Positions 34,966 to 44,761 of a stretch of DNA of 64,000 bases are shown one piece after another. Source of the DNA: Copromyces sp. CBS 386.78 (Eukaryota > Ascomycota > Sordariomycetes > Sordariales > Sordariaceae); the NCBI GenBank assembly GCA_030685235.1, contig MU839165.1, forward strand, positions 1 through 64,000. The letters run 5' to 3'. The notes below the pieces were generated by a model. It saw only the letters and a list, made by a program, of their open reading frames with translations, was not told the origin of the DNA and did no database searches. Numbering within the stretch: position 1 is the first letter of the stretch; each line of letters opens with the position of its first letter. The translations under genes and the position numbers were made by a program.

Positions 34966-35657
34966 GAGGTTCACGACTAGCGATCCCTATTGGAACCCAG
35001 GGGACGGTAGCAATGCTGGTGATGTATGACACGCTTGCCAACATGAAATAGGTTGTTTGGTCACAACGAACCAATGACGGTTGAAGAGGGTCACATATAC
35101 TATTTTGAAAGGAGTTGGCGATGCAGGAGTTTCCGGTTCATCAGGATTACAAAGTGGTTGCAGAGTCTACTAAAAGAATCCATAGGGTTGGGAATCATTG
35201 TTTGAGTGGAACCTTCAAGCCGAGAATAGGGTTTGATCAGGCATAGAAATAAGAAGTCAATAACGAACATTAGCAGTTCCATTATATCATTGTTCTTCAC
35301 AGTACTGTAAGTCAAGGAAATGTTGGTTCGCCCCTATTTGGATAGCTTCACCCGATGTTTATTACTAGGAGCTGGTGAAACGACGTCAATTGGTCCGAGC
35401 GTCCCGCAGCTGCTTTGGAGTTTGGACGGGAGCTTGGCCGCTGACGATGCACCTGCCTAGGCGACCAGGATAGCGCTCGCACTCCAAGGTTCCCGTCCAA
35501 CAGTCCACTCGCCGTCCAATACTCTCGACCTATACCTTCCTCGAAGCTTCATTACAACCGGCCTCATACCATTGCCGGTCATTCTATTCGTCTTATTATC
35601 GTGTCTATTCGTTGAATCCACTCTTTGGTTGAGAATCCCACAACCAGGAGCTGCGCA
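34966..35657. other. Intergenic, taf5 to vps5
   Basis: This holds the taf5 3' region and vps5 promoter. No gene is supported. The start of vps5 is set at the ATG at 35658; an in-frame TTG at 35625 is not a likely start. Confidence 0.5.
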
Positions 35658-37603
35658 ATGGAGGATCCCTGGGCCGACAGCGCCATCGGCGGCGACAGCA
35701 ACAACAGCTCCAACACAGTTCCCCAGTCCGATGACATGGCGCCCGGTAGCACCACCACCGCCCCGTCCGGCACATCGTCAACCCTGACGCCGTCGACCAA
35801 CATCACGAGCAGCAGCAGCCGACCCTCGCGCCTGACACCCCGTCGCCTGGTCGCCCAACCAACCCGCCTCGAGGCCGTCGAGGACGATCCGCTTGGTCCT
35901 CTAGGTGCCAGCACCCCTGCGGCCACTGACACCCCGCTTGCGCCCCCTCAGCCGCCTCTCAAGGAGCAGCTACCCTTGAGGACGACATTGTCCGGGGGCC
36001 TGAACCAAATCGGCAGCGGCGGCGGCGCCAGGAGGCCTGGAGACCCGCACCGCATCATCGAGGAGGAGGAGCTATACAATGATACCCCGAGCGGGCCAAG
36101 ACAGCCGCCGCCGGTACCGCCTGCCCAGCCAAACAGCTCCGTGCGCACGTCGATGCAGCCCAGCGTCAGTATAGAGCAGGCGGCGAACCCGACGTTTCAT
36201 ATCTCGGTCGGCGATCCCCATAAGGTTGGCGATCTGACTAGCAGTCATATAGTTTACTCTGTCAGGACAAAGGTACGGACCGTCTTAACAGCTCCCCTAT
36301 CTTCCTAGTTACATAAACAGATGTGCTAACCACTTGTCCCAACAGACGACATCAAAAGCCTACAAGCAGCCCGAATTCGAAGTCAAGCGGCGGTACCGCG
36401 ACTTCCTATGGCTCTACAACACGCTGCACGCCAACAACCCGGGCGTGGTGGTGCCTCCCCCTCCGGAGAAACAGGCGGTGGGCCGGTTCGAGAGCAACTT
36501 TGTCGAGGCGCGGCGCGCCGCCCTGGAGAAGATGCTCAACAAGACGGCCGCCCATCCGACGTTGCAGCACGACGCCGATCTCAAGCTGTTCCTCGAGAGC
36601 GAGGCGTTCAATATCGACGTCAAGCACAAGGAGCGCAAGGAGCCGAACTTGGGCGAGAGCAAGGGCGTGTTGAGCACGTTTGGTATTAGTGTTGGAAGTG
36701 GGAACAAGTTTGTGGAGCAGGATGATGTGAGTTATGGGTTCGTTCAGTAGGGTTTGCTGAGGGCAGTGCTAATGATGGTGTGATTGTAGTGGTTCCATGA
36801 CCGCAGAGTCTACCTCGATGCTCTCGAGAACCAGCTCAAGGGTCTTCTGAAGGCCATGGACAGCATGGTTGCGCAGCGCAAGGCAATGGCGGAGGCCGCC
36901 GGCGAGTTTTCTGCCTCTCTCCATGCTCTCTCAACCGTGGAGCTGTCGCCCACTCTCTCAGGCCCTCTCGACGCGCTCTCGGAGCTCCAGCTTACCATTA
37001 GAGATGTGTATGACCGCCAAGCCCAGCAGGATGTGCTCACCTTTGGTATCATCATCGAAGAGTATATCCGTCTCATCGGCAGTGTCAAGCAGGCCTTCTC
37101 GCAGCGCCAAAAGGCATTCTATAGCTGGCACAGCGCCGAGTCAGAGTTGCAAAAGCGCAAGACTAGCCAGGACAAGCTGTTGAGGCAAGGAAAGAGTCAG
37201 CAGGACCGCTTGAACCAAGTTAATGCTGAGGTGGCGGATGCCGAGCGCAAGGTGCATCAGGCGCGCTTGTTGTTCGAGGACATGGGCCGCCTGATGCGCG
37301 CCGAGCTGGACAGGTTCGAGAGGGAGAAGGTTGAGGACTTCAAGTCGGGTGTTGAGACCTTTTTGGAAAGTGCCGTCGAGGCTCAGAAGGAGGTATGTTT
37401 TTTCCTTGCAGTTCTGATAGAAGTATACCCCCAACTAACTTTCTTACCAGTTGATCGAGAAGTGGGAGACCTTCCTCATGCAGCTGGATGCCGAGGACGA
37501 CGAGACCGTGTTCTACCGTCCTCCGGTCGTCCAAGCCAACAAGCCTGCCGGTGACACGGCGGTGGATCGAGCTCGGGCGAGGATTGACGACGACTCCGAC
37601 TAG
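35658..37603 (+). CDS. vps5: Retromer sorting nexin Vps5 (SNX-BAR)
   Basis: Four exons (35658-36272, 36346-36726, 36790-37392, 37451-37603), all joined in phase 0, encode about 583 residues. The first 170 residues are Ser/Thr/Pro-rich and disordered. A PX domain (about 177-305) contains the lipid-binding RRYRDFLWLY (Arg220/Arg221), PPPPEKQAVGRFE and FVEARRAALEKML. A BAR domain (about 333-560) follows, with long helices such as YLDALENQLKGLLKAMDSMVAQRK, IIIEEYIRLIGSVKQAFSQRQKAF and ERKVHQARLLFEDMGRLMRAELDRFEREKVEDF. The protein dimerises with Vps17, bends endosomal membranes and supports recycling of vacuolar sorting receptors. The conserved PX lipid site favours Vps5 over Vps17. Confidence 0.93.
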
Positions 37604-38528
37604 GATCGTGGTCTTGTGGGAGATAATCAGTCGGCGAGGACCACTTCGTCATCCTCGAACCTAAATGACCGCACGAACCAAGCAGCAAAGAAAGTCCCAG
37701 ACTACAAGAAACAGGATACTGCTTGGTCGTGGTTTTAGGTTTTGAGGGAGGGCGAAGCTAAAACAGTCCCACAGACGGCCACAGAGACAGAAATACATAA
37801 ACTCCTGGTCCGGGCGCCGCGCTTGGGAGGATGGTGAAAGACATTGCAGGAGAAGGAAAGCCCCTGTTGTCGGTATTACTGATCAGTGAGACAGGAAGTC
37901 TAGGAGATAGCAGCACTTGTGTCCGCCTTAGCACATGAATACAGATACAATGATGATGGCTTAGAGAGCGGTTGCGATGGTTTTTCGCGTCGGAGTTCCC
38001 CAAGAAGCTTGTACTGTTCATGATAGGGATGGCCGACTGTATTGTACATAACGTATGGTTGCTAGGTGCGGGCAGATGTGATCAAAACGGAGTGGGCGCG
38101 CTGAATATTCACTTTTTCAATCTTCTTAGCCATACTCTTAAGACAGTACACTTTTTAACCTGAAGATCACACATGTGTTTTCCGTTCCCCATTCCATTCC
38201 TTCTCTATATGTACAGATCTACTTTTCTGCGTTTCTGATGGCGCAGAACTGATGGTACAATGCCCTTCCAAGCCATCCAACAGCAGCAACGGCCGGACAA
38301 GCTTCCTCCTCTGCTCCACGGGTGGCCGGTCGACATAATGATACAAGGTGGAGGAGTCATCCCAAGGGGCCAGAAGAAATGGAGAGTAAACCACAACCCA
38401 CTCAGACGGCCAGGACGTCGTTGACACCTCCAGGTTTCTTCGAATCCGTTGCGCCAGAGCTGACCTCGCTACCGCTCCACACACAAACTTCCCATCACCC
38501 TATCCCCTCCTATCATAACACGGCCCAT
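37604..38528. other. Intergenic between convergent vps5 and bL31m
   Basis: I see only 3' regions. Frames here overlap on both strands without domain content. Confidence 0.5.
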
Positions 38529-39155
38529 TTACTTCCTCTTAGGACGGGTGTCCTTCACATTCAACCCAGGGTTCATGTTCTCCGTCGCATACCCGCTAAT
38601 CAAATCCGTCAGCGAATCGAAAGGATCAATCTCCTCCTCCTGAGCCTTAGCCGCCTCCTCCTCAGCCTTCTTCTTAGCCTCCGCCGCCTCAGCAGCCGCC
38701 TTCTTGGCCGCCTTGACCGCGGCAGCACCACCAGCCTCCGCCGCAGCGGCAAGCGCAGCCGCCTCCTCCTCCTCGGGCGTCATCTTGGCGTCCAAATCCC
38801 ACCCGCGACCGTATCTTTCACGGAAGGCGGCCAGCTTGCCGGCCTCATCCATCTCCACGTTCTTGAGCGACTTGTCGGACGGCTGCCACAGGAGATGGTT
38901 GCGGCTGTCCTTGGCGGACTTGTAAAGGGCCGTGGGCATGGTCGTGCGCACGGTGAAGGTGCTGCCATCGGAGAGCTGGACCAGCTGGGTGAATTGGTAG
39001 GGGCGGCGGTGGCGGGGGACGAAGGTTGCGTTACGGATTTGTTGAGAGCATGGTGTGGAGGGTGTTGGGCGAGAGGCCGAGTAGGCGGTGTATGTGGTGG
39101 TGGAGGGGAGGGCGGAAGGGCGGCGGAGGAGGGTGGTGGGGAGTTTTGATGACAT
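38529..39155 (-). CDS. mrpl36: Mitochondrial ribosomal protein bL31m
   Basis: A single exon encodes 208 residues. The first 40 residues (MSSKLPTTLLRRPSALPSTT...) are basic, hydroxylated and free of acidic residues, as in a mitochondrial presequence. The motif RRPYQFTQLVQLSDGSTFTVRTTMP followed by KSAKDSRNHLLWQPSDKSL matches the bL31m family (yeast Mrpl36). FRERYGRGWDLDAKMT then leads into an Ala/Glu/Lys-rich helix (about residues 125-175). The protein belongs to the large subunit of the mitochondrial ribosome. The start is the only ATG that keeps the presequence. Confidence 0.9.
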   Translation of the reverse strand: MSSKLPTTLLRRPSALPSTTTYTAYSASRPTPSTPCSQQIRNATFVPRHRRPYQFTQLVQLSDGSTFTVRTTMPTALYKSAKDSRNHLLWQPSDKSLKNVEMDEAGKLAAFRERYGRGWDLDAKMTPEEEEAAALAAAAEAGGAAAVKAAKKAAAEAAEAKKKAEEEAAKAQEEEIDPFDSLTDLISGYATENMNPGLNVKDTRPKRK

Positions 39156-39632
39156 TTTGGCGGTTTGGTTTGGTTGTATTATGGGATGCGATGGGTATCT
39201 CGGTTCGTCGGTATGGAGGGCTATGGACCGTCGTCGTTGTCGCCAGTGAAGTTAATCAGGCGTGATGGTGGTGGTGGGCGAAACCGCGGGGAAGTCGGAG
39301 GACGGGGGAAAGAAAACGATTCGTTTCGGGGGTCGGAGTAGGAAGGGTTGACGAGCGGCGGCCGGGGCGTGGGAAACGGGATTTCGAGATTCGCGCCGCG
39401 GGGACTCGGACTCGGGTGGTGGTGGTCTGGCTCAAGCGCTGCTGGTCGCGGGACCGGGACGGGTGGATTGGCCGCGAGCCAAAATTTGTTACGGCGGGCT
39501 ATTTGCCCAACAAGCGCTATCGTTATCGGCGGCAGGCACCGTATTGGTAGGTACCTTGAAGTCCGGGGAAGAACGAAGCGACGGGACGGGAGCTCTTTGG
39601 AAAACACCGCGGGCAGCGCCAGGCGGGGCCGA
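39156..39632. other. Intergenic upstream of bL31m
   Basis: G-rich promoter region of the bL31m gene. No gene is seen. Confidence 0.45.
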
Positions 39633-39953
39633 TCACCGATAAGATAAGATCTTGCTTGTTAAGTGGAAGCGCAGTTCCCTTGCCCTGAAGCGAGCCTGTG
39701 AGGCGCCGTGTCCAGGGGCCCATGGCCGCTGAAGTGCGTCAGCGCTAGACTCAATTTTAGTGCCGTCGGAGAACAGCTTGAGATGGGCAACGGTTGGTAA
39801 AGGAACTTTTGTATGCATTCTCTTGTCAACAACAACGGAGTCGACAGTCTTCCATAGACTGTCCATCTTTTCAAGTAACTTTCTACGAAGCCGCTCAATG
39901 GGCTTGAGATGAGCGGTCGCCGGGTCTTGAGCTTCGCTGCCAAGCAAGCGCAT
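39633..39953 (-). CDS. Possible small gene, antisense to the 5' end of the flavin-reductase gene
   Basis: A 106-codon frame starts MRLLGSEAQDPATAHLKPIE and continues with a charged, helix-like part (RLRRKLLEKMDSLWKTVDSVVVDKR, then HTKVPLPTVAHLKLF). For most of its length the opposite strand is not coding, so it is not simply a shadow. It overlaps the first 45 bases of the plus-strand gene at 39909. I recognise no family and found no confident upstream exon. It may be a small gene, an exon of a longer one, or chance. Confidence 0.25.
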   Translation of the reverse strand: MRLLGSEAQDPATAHLKPIERLRRKLLEKMDSLWKTVDSVVVDKRMHTKVPLPTVAHLKLFSDGTKIESSADALQRPWAPGHGASQARFRARELRFHLTSKILSYR

Positions 39954-41109
39954 ATCTGCAATCACAATGGCATTTGCCCGGTGCGGTCACTGAAGCTGTC
40001 ATCGTCATCCATACGGCCGTCAATCGGGACGGCAGCGGCGGCGACACAATGGCGAGTTGCTGCTGGACAGCACCCCAAAACCTGCCAACTCTGTAAGCAA
40101 GCATGACTTATGCGAAGCCACCCTTGCTATGGGACGAAACATGTCATCCGTACTTTGGAAGACGAATAAGATTAAACTAACTTGTTGACCTACAACAGCT
40201 CTTCGAACCATCCACACCACACCCTCCCATGCTCGAAGTTGGACAATTACCGAGCCCAAGTCACCATCTCCCCCACACCGACCAAATCACCCACCCGGGC
40301 ACGCCCATAAGAAACTTTCCCCCATTGCCGAACGAACCCGTTCCCTTATGCGCCTCTTCCCACACTCTGTCGTAGTATGCACCTCTACCGATACGCATAC
40401 GCATACCCATTCCTCGCAGTCGCACAAGCCTCATAAGCCGACCATGCGTGGCATGACCATGTCCTCTCTCACATGCCTTGGCCTTTCTCCGTCGCCCATT
40501 GTTAGCTTCAACATCACTCATCCGTCCCGAACCTTGGACGCGCTGCGCACCAGCAGGCGGTTTAATATCCACATCCTTACGGATGATATCGCGGGCGCGG
40601 CGATTGCGGACTGGATGACCAGGGGGAACAGTGAAGGACCAGAACGGGTGTTCAAGGGGCTGGAGAGTGAATGCCGGTGTGTGGTTGCCAACCATGAGGA
40701 TTTGGATATGCGTAGGGACGATGGGGAGGCGCCTCTGCTGGACGGGGATGGAGTGCTCTATATCATGAGGTGCAGGGTATTAGAGGAGCCTATGGAGGGT
40801 TTTATCCCCGTCCGGGATCACGTTATCGTGTTAGGAGAGGTCGAGGAGATTGTCGAGGGGCTTGGTGTTAGGCGCGGGACAGAAGAAGGGGAAGAGGTGA
40901 ACTCGTTGGATCCTGTTGACCTGGATAACTCCGAGGGAAGGGATATAGACCCATACCAGTTTGGACTGGTGTATGCGGACAGGAGGTATAGACAGTTGGG
41001 GAACTGCATAGTGCCGCTGCATGGTCCAGTCAGGAGTACTCACGAGGACGAGCCCGTGGGGAAGGTTAGTAGTAGGATTAGTACACATTCCGAAACAACA
41101 AACTCTTAA
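39909..41109 (+). CDS. Mitochondrial flavin-reductase-like FMN-binding protein
   Basis: Two exons (39909-40092 and 40199-41109) encode about 364 residues. The intron has a GTAAGC donor, an ACTAAC branch site and a CAACAG acceptor, and the phases match. Exon 1 gives a basic, Ser/Arg-rich start (MSGRRVLSFAAKQ) suited to mitochondrial import. The domain starts near residue 105 (RSLMRLFPHSVVVCTST), continues with RGMTMSSLTCLGLSPSPIVSFNITHPSRTLDALRTSRRFNIHIL, and carries VRDHVIVLGEVEEI. This is the split-barrel FMN-binding fold of flavin reductases. A His/Thr-rich insert (THTHTHSSQSHKPHKP) widens the first hairpin. The C-terminus adds about 80 residues with YADRRYRQLG. The partner and substrate are unknown. 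Confidence 0.8.
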
Positions 41110-41413
41110 CCAAACGGACGCAAGTCAATATGTGCGCCGATACAGCTGGGCGGCCTGTACTCATCACTAGGGGCACTCGAAAAATTGCAAATCGCAAGCA
41201 GAGAGGTAAGCAGCCAACGGGGTCTGTTATATGCGAAACATTTCCTCCCTAAATATGGCACTCAAACGGTATCTGTCCGGCTCCTATCGCACCTCGAGAA
41301 GCGCTCAGGGCATGTCGGCACCGGTAAGAGACACATAAACGCCGAAAATGACCAATCTTTCCTCCGCTAATCCGCCTATCCCAGACTCATAAATGCATTC
41401 TTGAGGAATACAT
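41110..41413. other. Intergenic, 3' regions of convergent genes
   Basis: About 300 bases separate the stops of the flavin-reductase-like gene and FKBP. I see nothing else in it. Confidence 0.5.
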
Positions 41414-42157
41414 TTACTCGCCCTTCTGGACACCCTTGATACCGACGAGCTCGGTCTCGAAGATGAGGGTGGAGTTGGCGGGGATAATGCCACCGACAGC
41501 GCGACTGCCGTAGGCAAGCTGGGGGGCGATGGTGAGCTTGCGCTTCTCACCAATCTTCATGCCGAGAAGACCCTCATCCCAACCCTTGATGACCTGGCCC
41601 TGGCCAACGGTGAAGTTGAGGGGCTCGCCACGGTCGTAGCTGGCATCGAACTTCTTGCCGTTGGTGAGGACACCCTTGTAGTGGACGTCGACGTTGTCGC
41701 CTGGGATACGGGAAAGATTGAGTCAGCACGTTTACTTCACAGTTAAGATAGCTCGCTTGCTGGTTTGCGCAGTGCATAGGGCTGAACGTAAGGTGCTCGT
41801 AATTCTTAAGGTAGATATGCGCGATGAGGGTCGGATTCGGGCGGAGCATCGAGGCAGAAGCTGAAAATTGCACTCCAGAGCTAGAACCAGCTCAGGTACA
41901 ACTGAGGTACACTTACCACGGCGGGTCTCACGGTTGCCCTGGCCCTCCTGCTGGACCTCGATCTGGAGACCGTCAAGCTGGGGAATAGTCATTTTGCTGG
42001 ATGTGGTGGTGAAGTTGTGTTTTTGGTTGGTTTGGGGAGTGGTGTACGGGAAAGAGTTCCGAGACTGGGTAACACAAGGGAGGAACGAGGTGCGGGTGAG
42101 GGAAAGACGAGGAGCGACGGCCCTGAGGCGGTGGGGCGCAAGCTTTAACCCGTTCAT
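41414..42157 (-). CDS. fkr-2: FKBP12-type peptidyl-prolyl isomerase, mitochondrial and cytosolic starts
   Basis: Two exons (to 41917 and 41700-41414) encode an FK506-binding protein. From the ATG at 41992 it is 120 residues: [17 protein letters not shown], then [71 protein letters not shown], a complete FKBP domain with the drug- and proline-binding aromatics. In the same frame, an ATG at 42157 adds 55 residues rich in Arg, Ser and Thr and poor in acids ([18 protein letters not shown]...), which looks like a mitochondrial presequence. A still earlier in-frame ATG lies at 42229. The enzyme catalyses prolyl isomerisation and is the receptor for FK506 and rapamycin. The gene symbol follows Neurospora use and is less certain than the function. 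Confidence 0.9.
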
Positions 42158-42229
42158 GGCGTAATTAGATTGGTGAACCAGTTGAGTGGAAGGGACGAAA
42201 GAGAGGGGCAGAACGAGCAAGGAGGGCAA

Positions 42230-44761
42230 GAGGCGAGCAATCCTGCAGTGAGCCTCCCAAGCTGGGAACGGGAATCAGGGGATATGTACAGGGAGATCAC
42301 TCGATGGCGAATTCAGCCCGGTGCCGGCACGTTTGTGTGATAAAGCAAACTGCTGGAAACTGAACCAACAGCGTTCTTTTCCCACCTTGAGGTTGCTTGC
42401 CCTCTACGTACTACCTAGTATTATAGATAAACCTCTCAAGGAGCTTGTGTGGGCTGAAGCCCCACGCACGGAGCTCCCAGTCGGACTGTCCTGGTTCACG
42501 CATTGAAGCTTTTGCTTTTACCGGACCCGGCACCGACTGAACCGTTATTTCCGGCGCATAGACTGAAAAGTCCCATCATCAACAGCTCAGGATGATCTCA
42601 CAGCTCTTCCCGCCTGCCAGCGCGCCTGTCGCCGTGGGGTCAGGGCTGCCGTTGCTGTGCCTGTGTGTGCCTGCGCTGTCAGCCTGGGAGCACGTCACGA
42701 ACATGGAGGGGCAGGAGGAGCAAGGGTTCTTCTTGGCGCAACTTGTCAGGGGCCGCTCTGCAGGGCTTGCTCCCGTCATCTCAAGCATCCATTCAACCTG
42801 CATGGTGCTTGCACGTTGGTCTCATGTCAACAAAGACTCGAATGAAAACGCCTCTCGGATGATATTCGAACAATTTAAATGATTCAAGGCTCGAATAGTC
42901 CTTCTTCTATGTAACGGTAAAGGTGATTCAGAAAAGCTGTGTCTGACCCAGGAACTTCGTGCCATAAGAGCGGCATGTTGGCTACGGGATGAGGTTCCCA
43001 GTCTTTGCCTCGAGTTTACCTTTTTTGTCGGGGACGGATATTTCAGTGACCTCGGATCGAGTTATGTCGAGGTGTGAAGTTAAGTTTATGCCAGAGGCCG
43101 ACTAAAACTCCATTCTCAGGACTCATAGAGGTCATCCCATGCTGTCTCGTCCTGAGATACGGCAATCCATGACGGGCTTTGAGTTCTTGAAAGGTCTCAA
43201 AAGAAAACGAAGATGACAAGCCTAGACAAAGAAACACCCAACTGAGCACGCAGATGGACATGAGGACTCGAACATTCGGTAGAAGCTTCACAAACTTGAC
43301 CGGCAAGAGGACTGAAGTACCATGATTATGGAAACTAGAGTTGAGAGACAACCGGGCTCAAAAAGGACACCAGTCATCTATAGATGACCGGGCTCGGCAA
43401 GAACACGCTACCAAGTAATATCGAGAGGACATGATACGATCATACGAAGTCAAAAAGAGACAAACACCGGACTCCGTCATACTGTACCCGGCCCCGATGG
43501 CAGCGGTCGAGACCTTGCCGGATCCGGTGAACTTCCCCATACGTAAACACTAGTGCCGCGAACCGCAATCACGGAGGCTTCTTGTAACAGGCAGAATATC
43601 AAACTCGAATCCCCAGTCCTAGGTGCTGGTGAATCGTGGGCGATGGGTCGGAACGTTAGCACGCGCAGCACCGAGGCCACGACGAAATCGTGGGGTGCCT
43701 AGCCTCCCGTCGTTCAGCCTTGCCACGACTGCAGGGGCCTCGATCTTTCTGGATCGTTCTGCCCATTGGCTGCCCAATCGCGGGATGGAGGAGGCGTCCC
43801 GAAGATCATGTTGATTGTTGACCGAACGGAGAAGGCTCCAGAACAGCAGGTGCCCCTCTTTCACCCGATGATTGGAGTTGATCGGGAGTTCCTCGCCTGT
43901 CATCTCGACTCGCCTCCAGCTTTCCTTGGAGATCCAGAATCAGGGTGCAATTTCTGGAGTCATTTCAGTCGCAATGTTGGCAAGGGGGCAAATGGGAACG
44001 ATAGGGGAGCAACAGCTGAGAAATGCGGATGGTAAGAGGGCCTCAATGGCGCCTCCTGCCCCTCAGCGGAGCGGTTTGGACTGGGGTAGCTCCTGCAGCC
44101 TCTTGAGAGAAGCGCAAGGAAGCCAAGACGCGCCTCTGCCTGCGGGCCACCAGCCAATCAGATGTGAGATTTCGGTCGAGTGGGGATAGCAAGCAACAGC
44201 CGCAAACGAATCAGAGGAAGGCCGTAGAATTCTGGACGATAGAATCTCATCGAATTCTGTTGCTGGCAACAGCCAGGGACCCAGGGGCCGCCGCAAAGAA
44301 CATTTTAGATGCCACTGCTGCCCCCTTCCTCTCTCGCTCTTCCCTTCGTTCCTCAGTCTTCCCAATCCAATCTCAACTTTCCTCTTTTCCTCTCTCGAAT
44401 CGTGCCTGCAGCAGTATCCTCTCTTTTCTTTTGGAGGAGCAGAACAATAGCGCTTTTTCTTTGCACTTCTTTTTGGTAGGTTCACCCGCTGCCCAGTGCC
44501 TCTCTCTCGAAAGGGAAGGTTACGAGTCACATCCCCTCCTCTCCCCTCCCCCGCTTCAGCCTTGCCTTAACACTCCTTCCCTCACTCCTTTCCGTCACCA
44601 TTTCATAAACAACAACTCTTCAGCTGCTCTTCCAGCCGCCCTCAATTGCAGATAAAGCATCGTGTACATATCCCAACGCCAAAGTTGCAGCACTTCTAAA
44701 GGACGTGGCGCTAACAGACCCCACCCAGATACCCACACATTTCACCACAAATCTGCCCAAC
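42230..44761. other. Intergenic, 2.5 kb, FKBP and Hsp90 promoters
   Basis: Frames of 60-163 codons occur on both strands without domain content or consistent splicing, so no gene is called. The part from about 44,310 to 44,760 is C/T-rich with A-rich ends and is probably the Hsp90 core promoter and leader. Candidate heat-shock units are at 44226-44255. Confidence 0.45.
44226..44255. promoter_or_regulatory. Tentative heat-shock element
   Basis: nGAAn pentamers stand in 5-base register at 44226 (AGAAT), 44241 (AGAAT) and 44251 (CGAAT), with poor matches between them. Heat-shock factor binds arrays of nGAAn and nTTCn units. The array lies about 510 bp upstream of the Hsp90 start. It is a gapped, imperfect match. 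Confidence 0.3.

Noticed and set aside
42592..43903. Several 60-100 codon frames between FKBP and Hsp90
   Set aside because: No start context, domain or consistent intron structure; they overlap on both strands.
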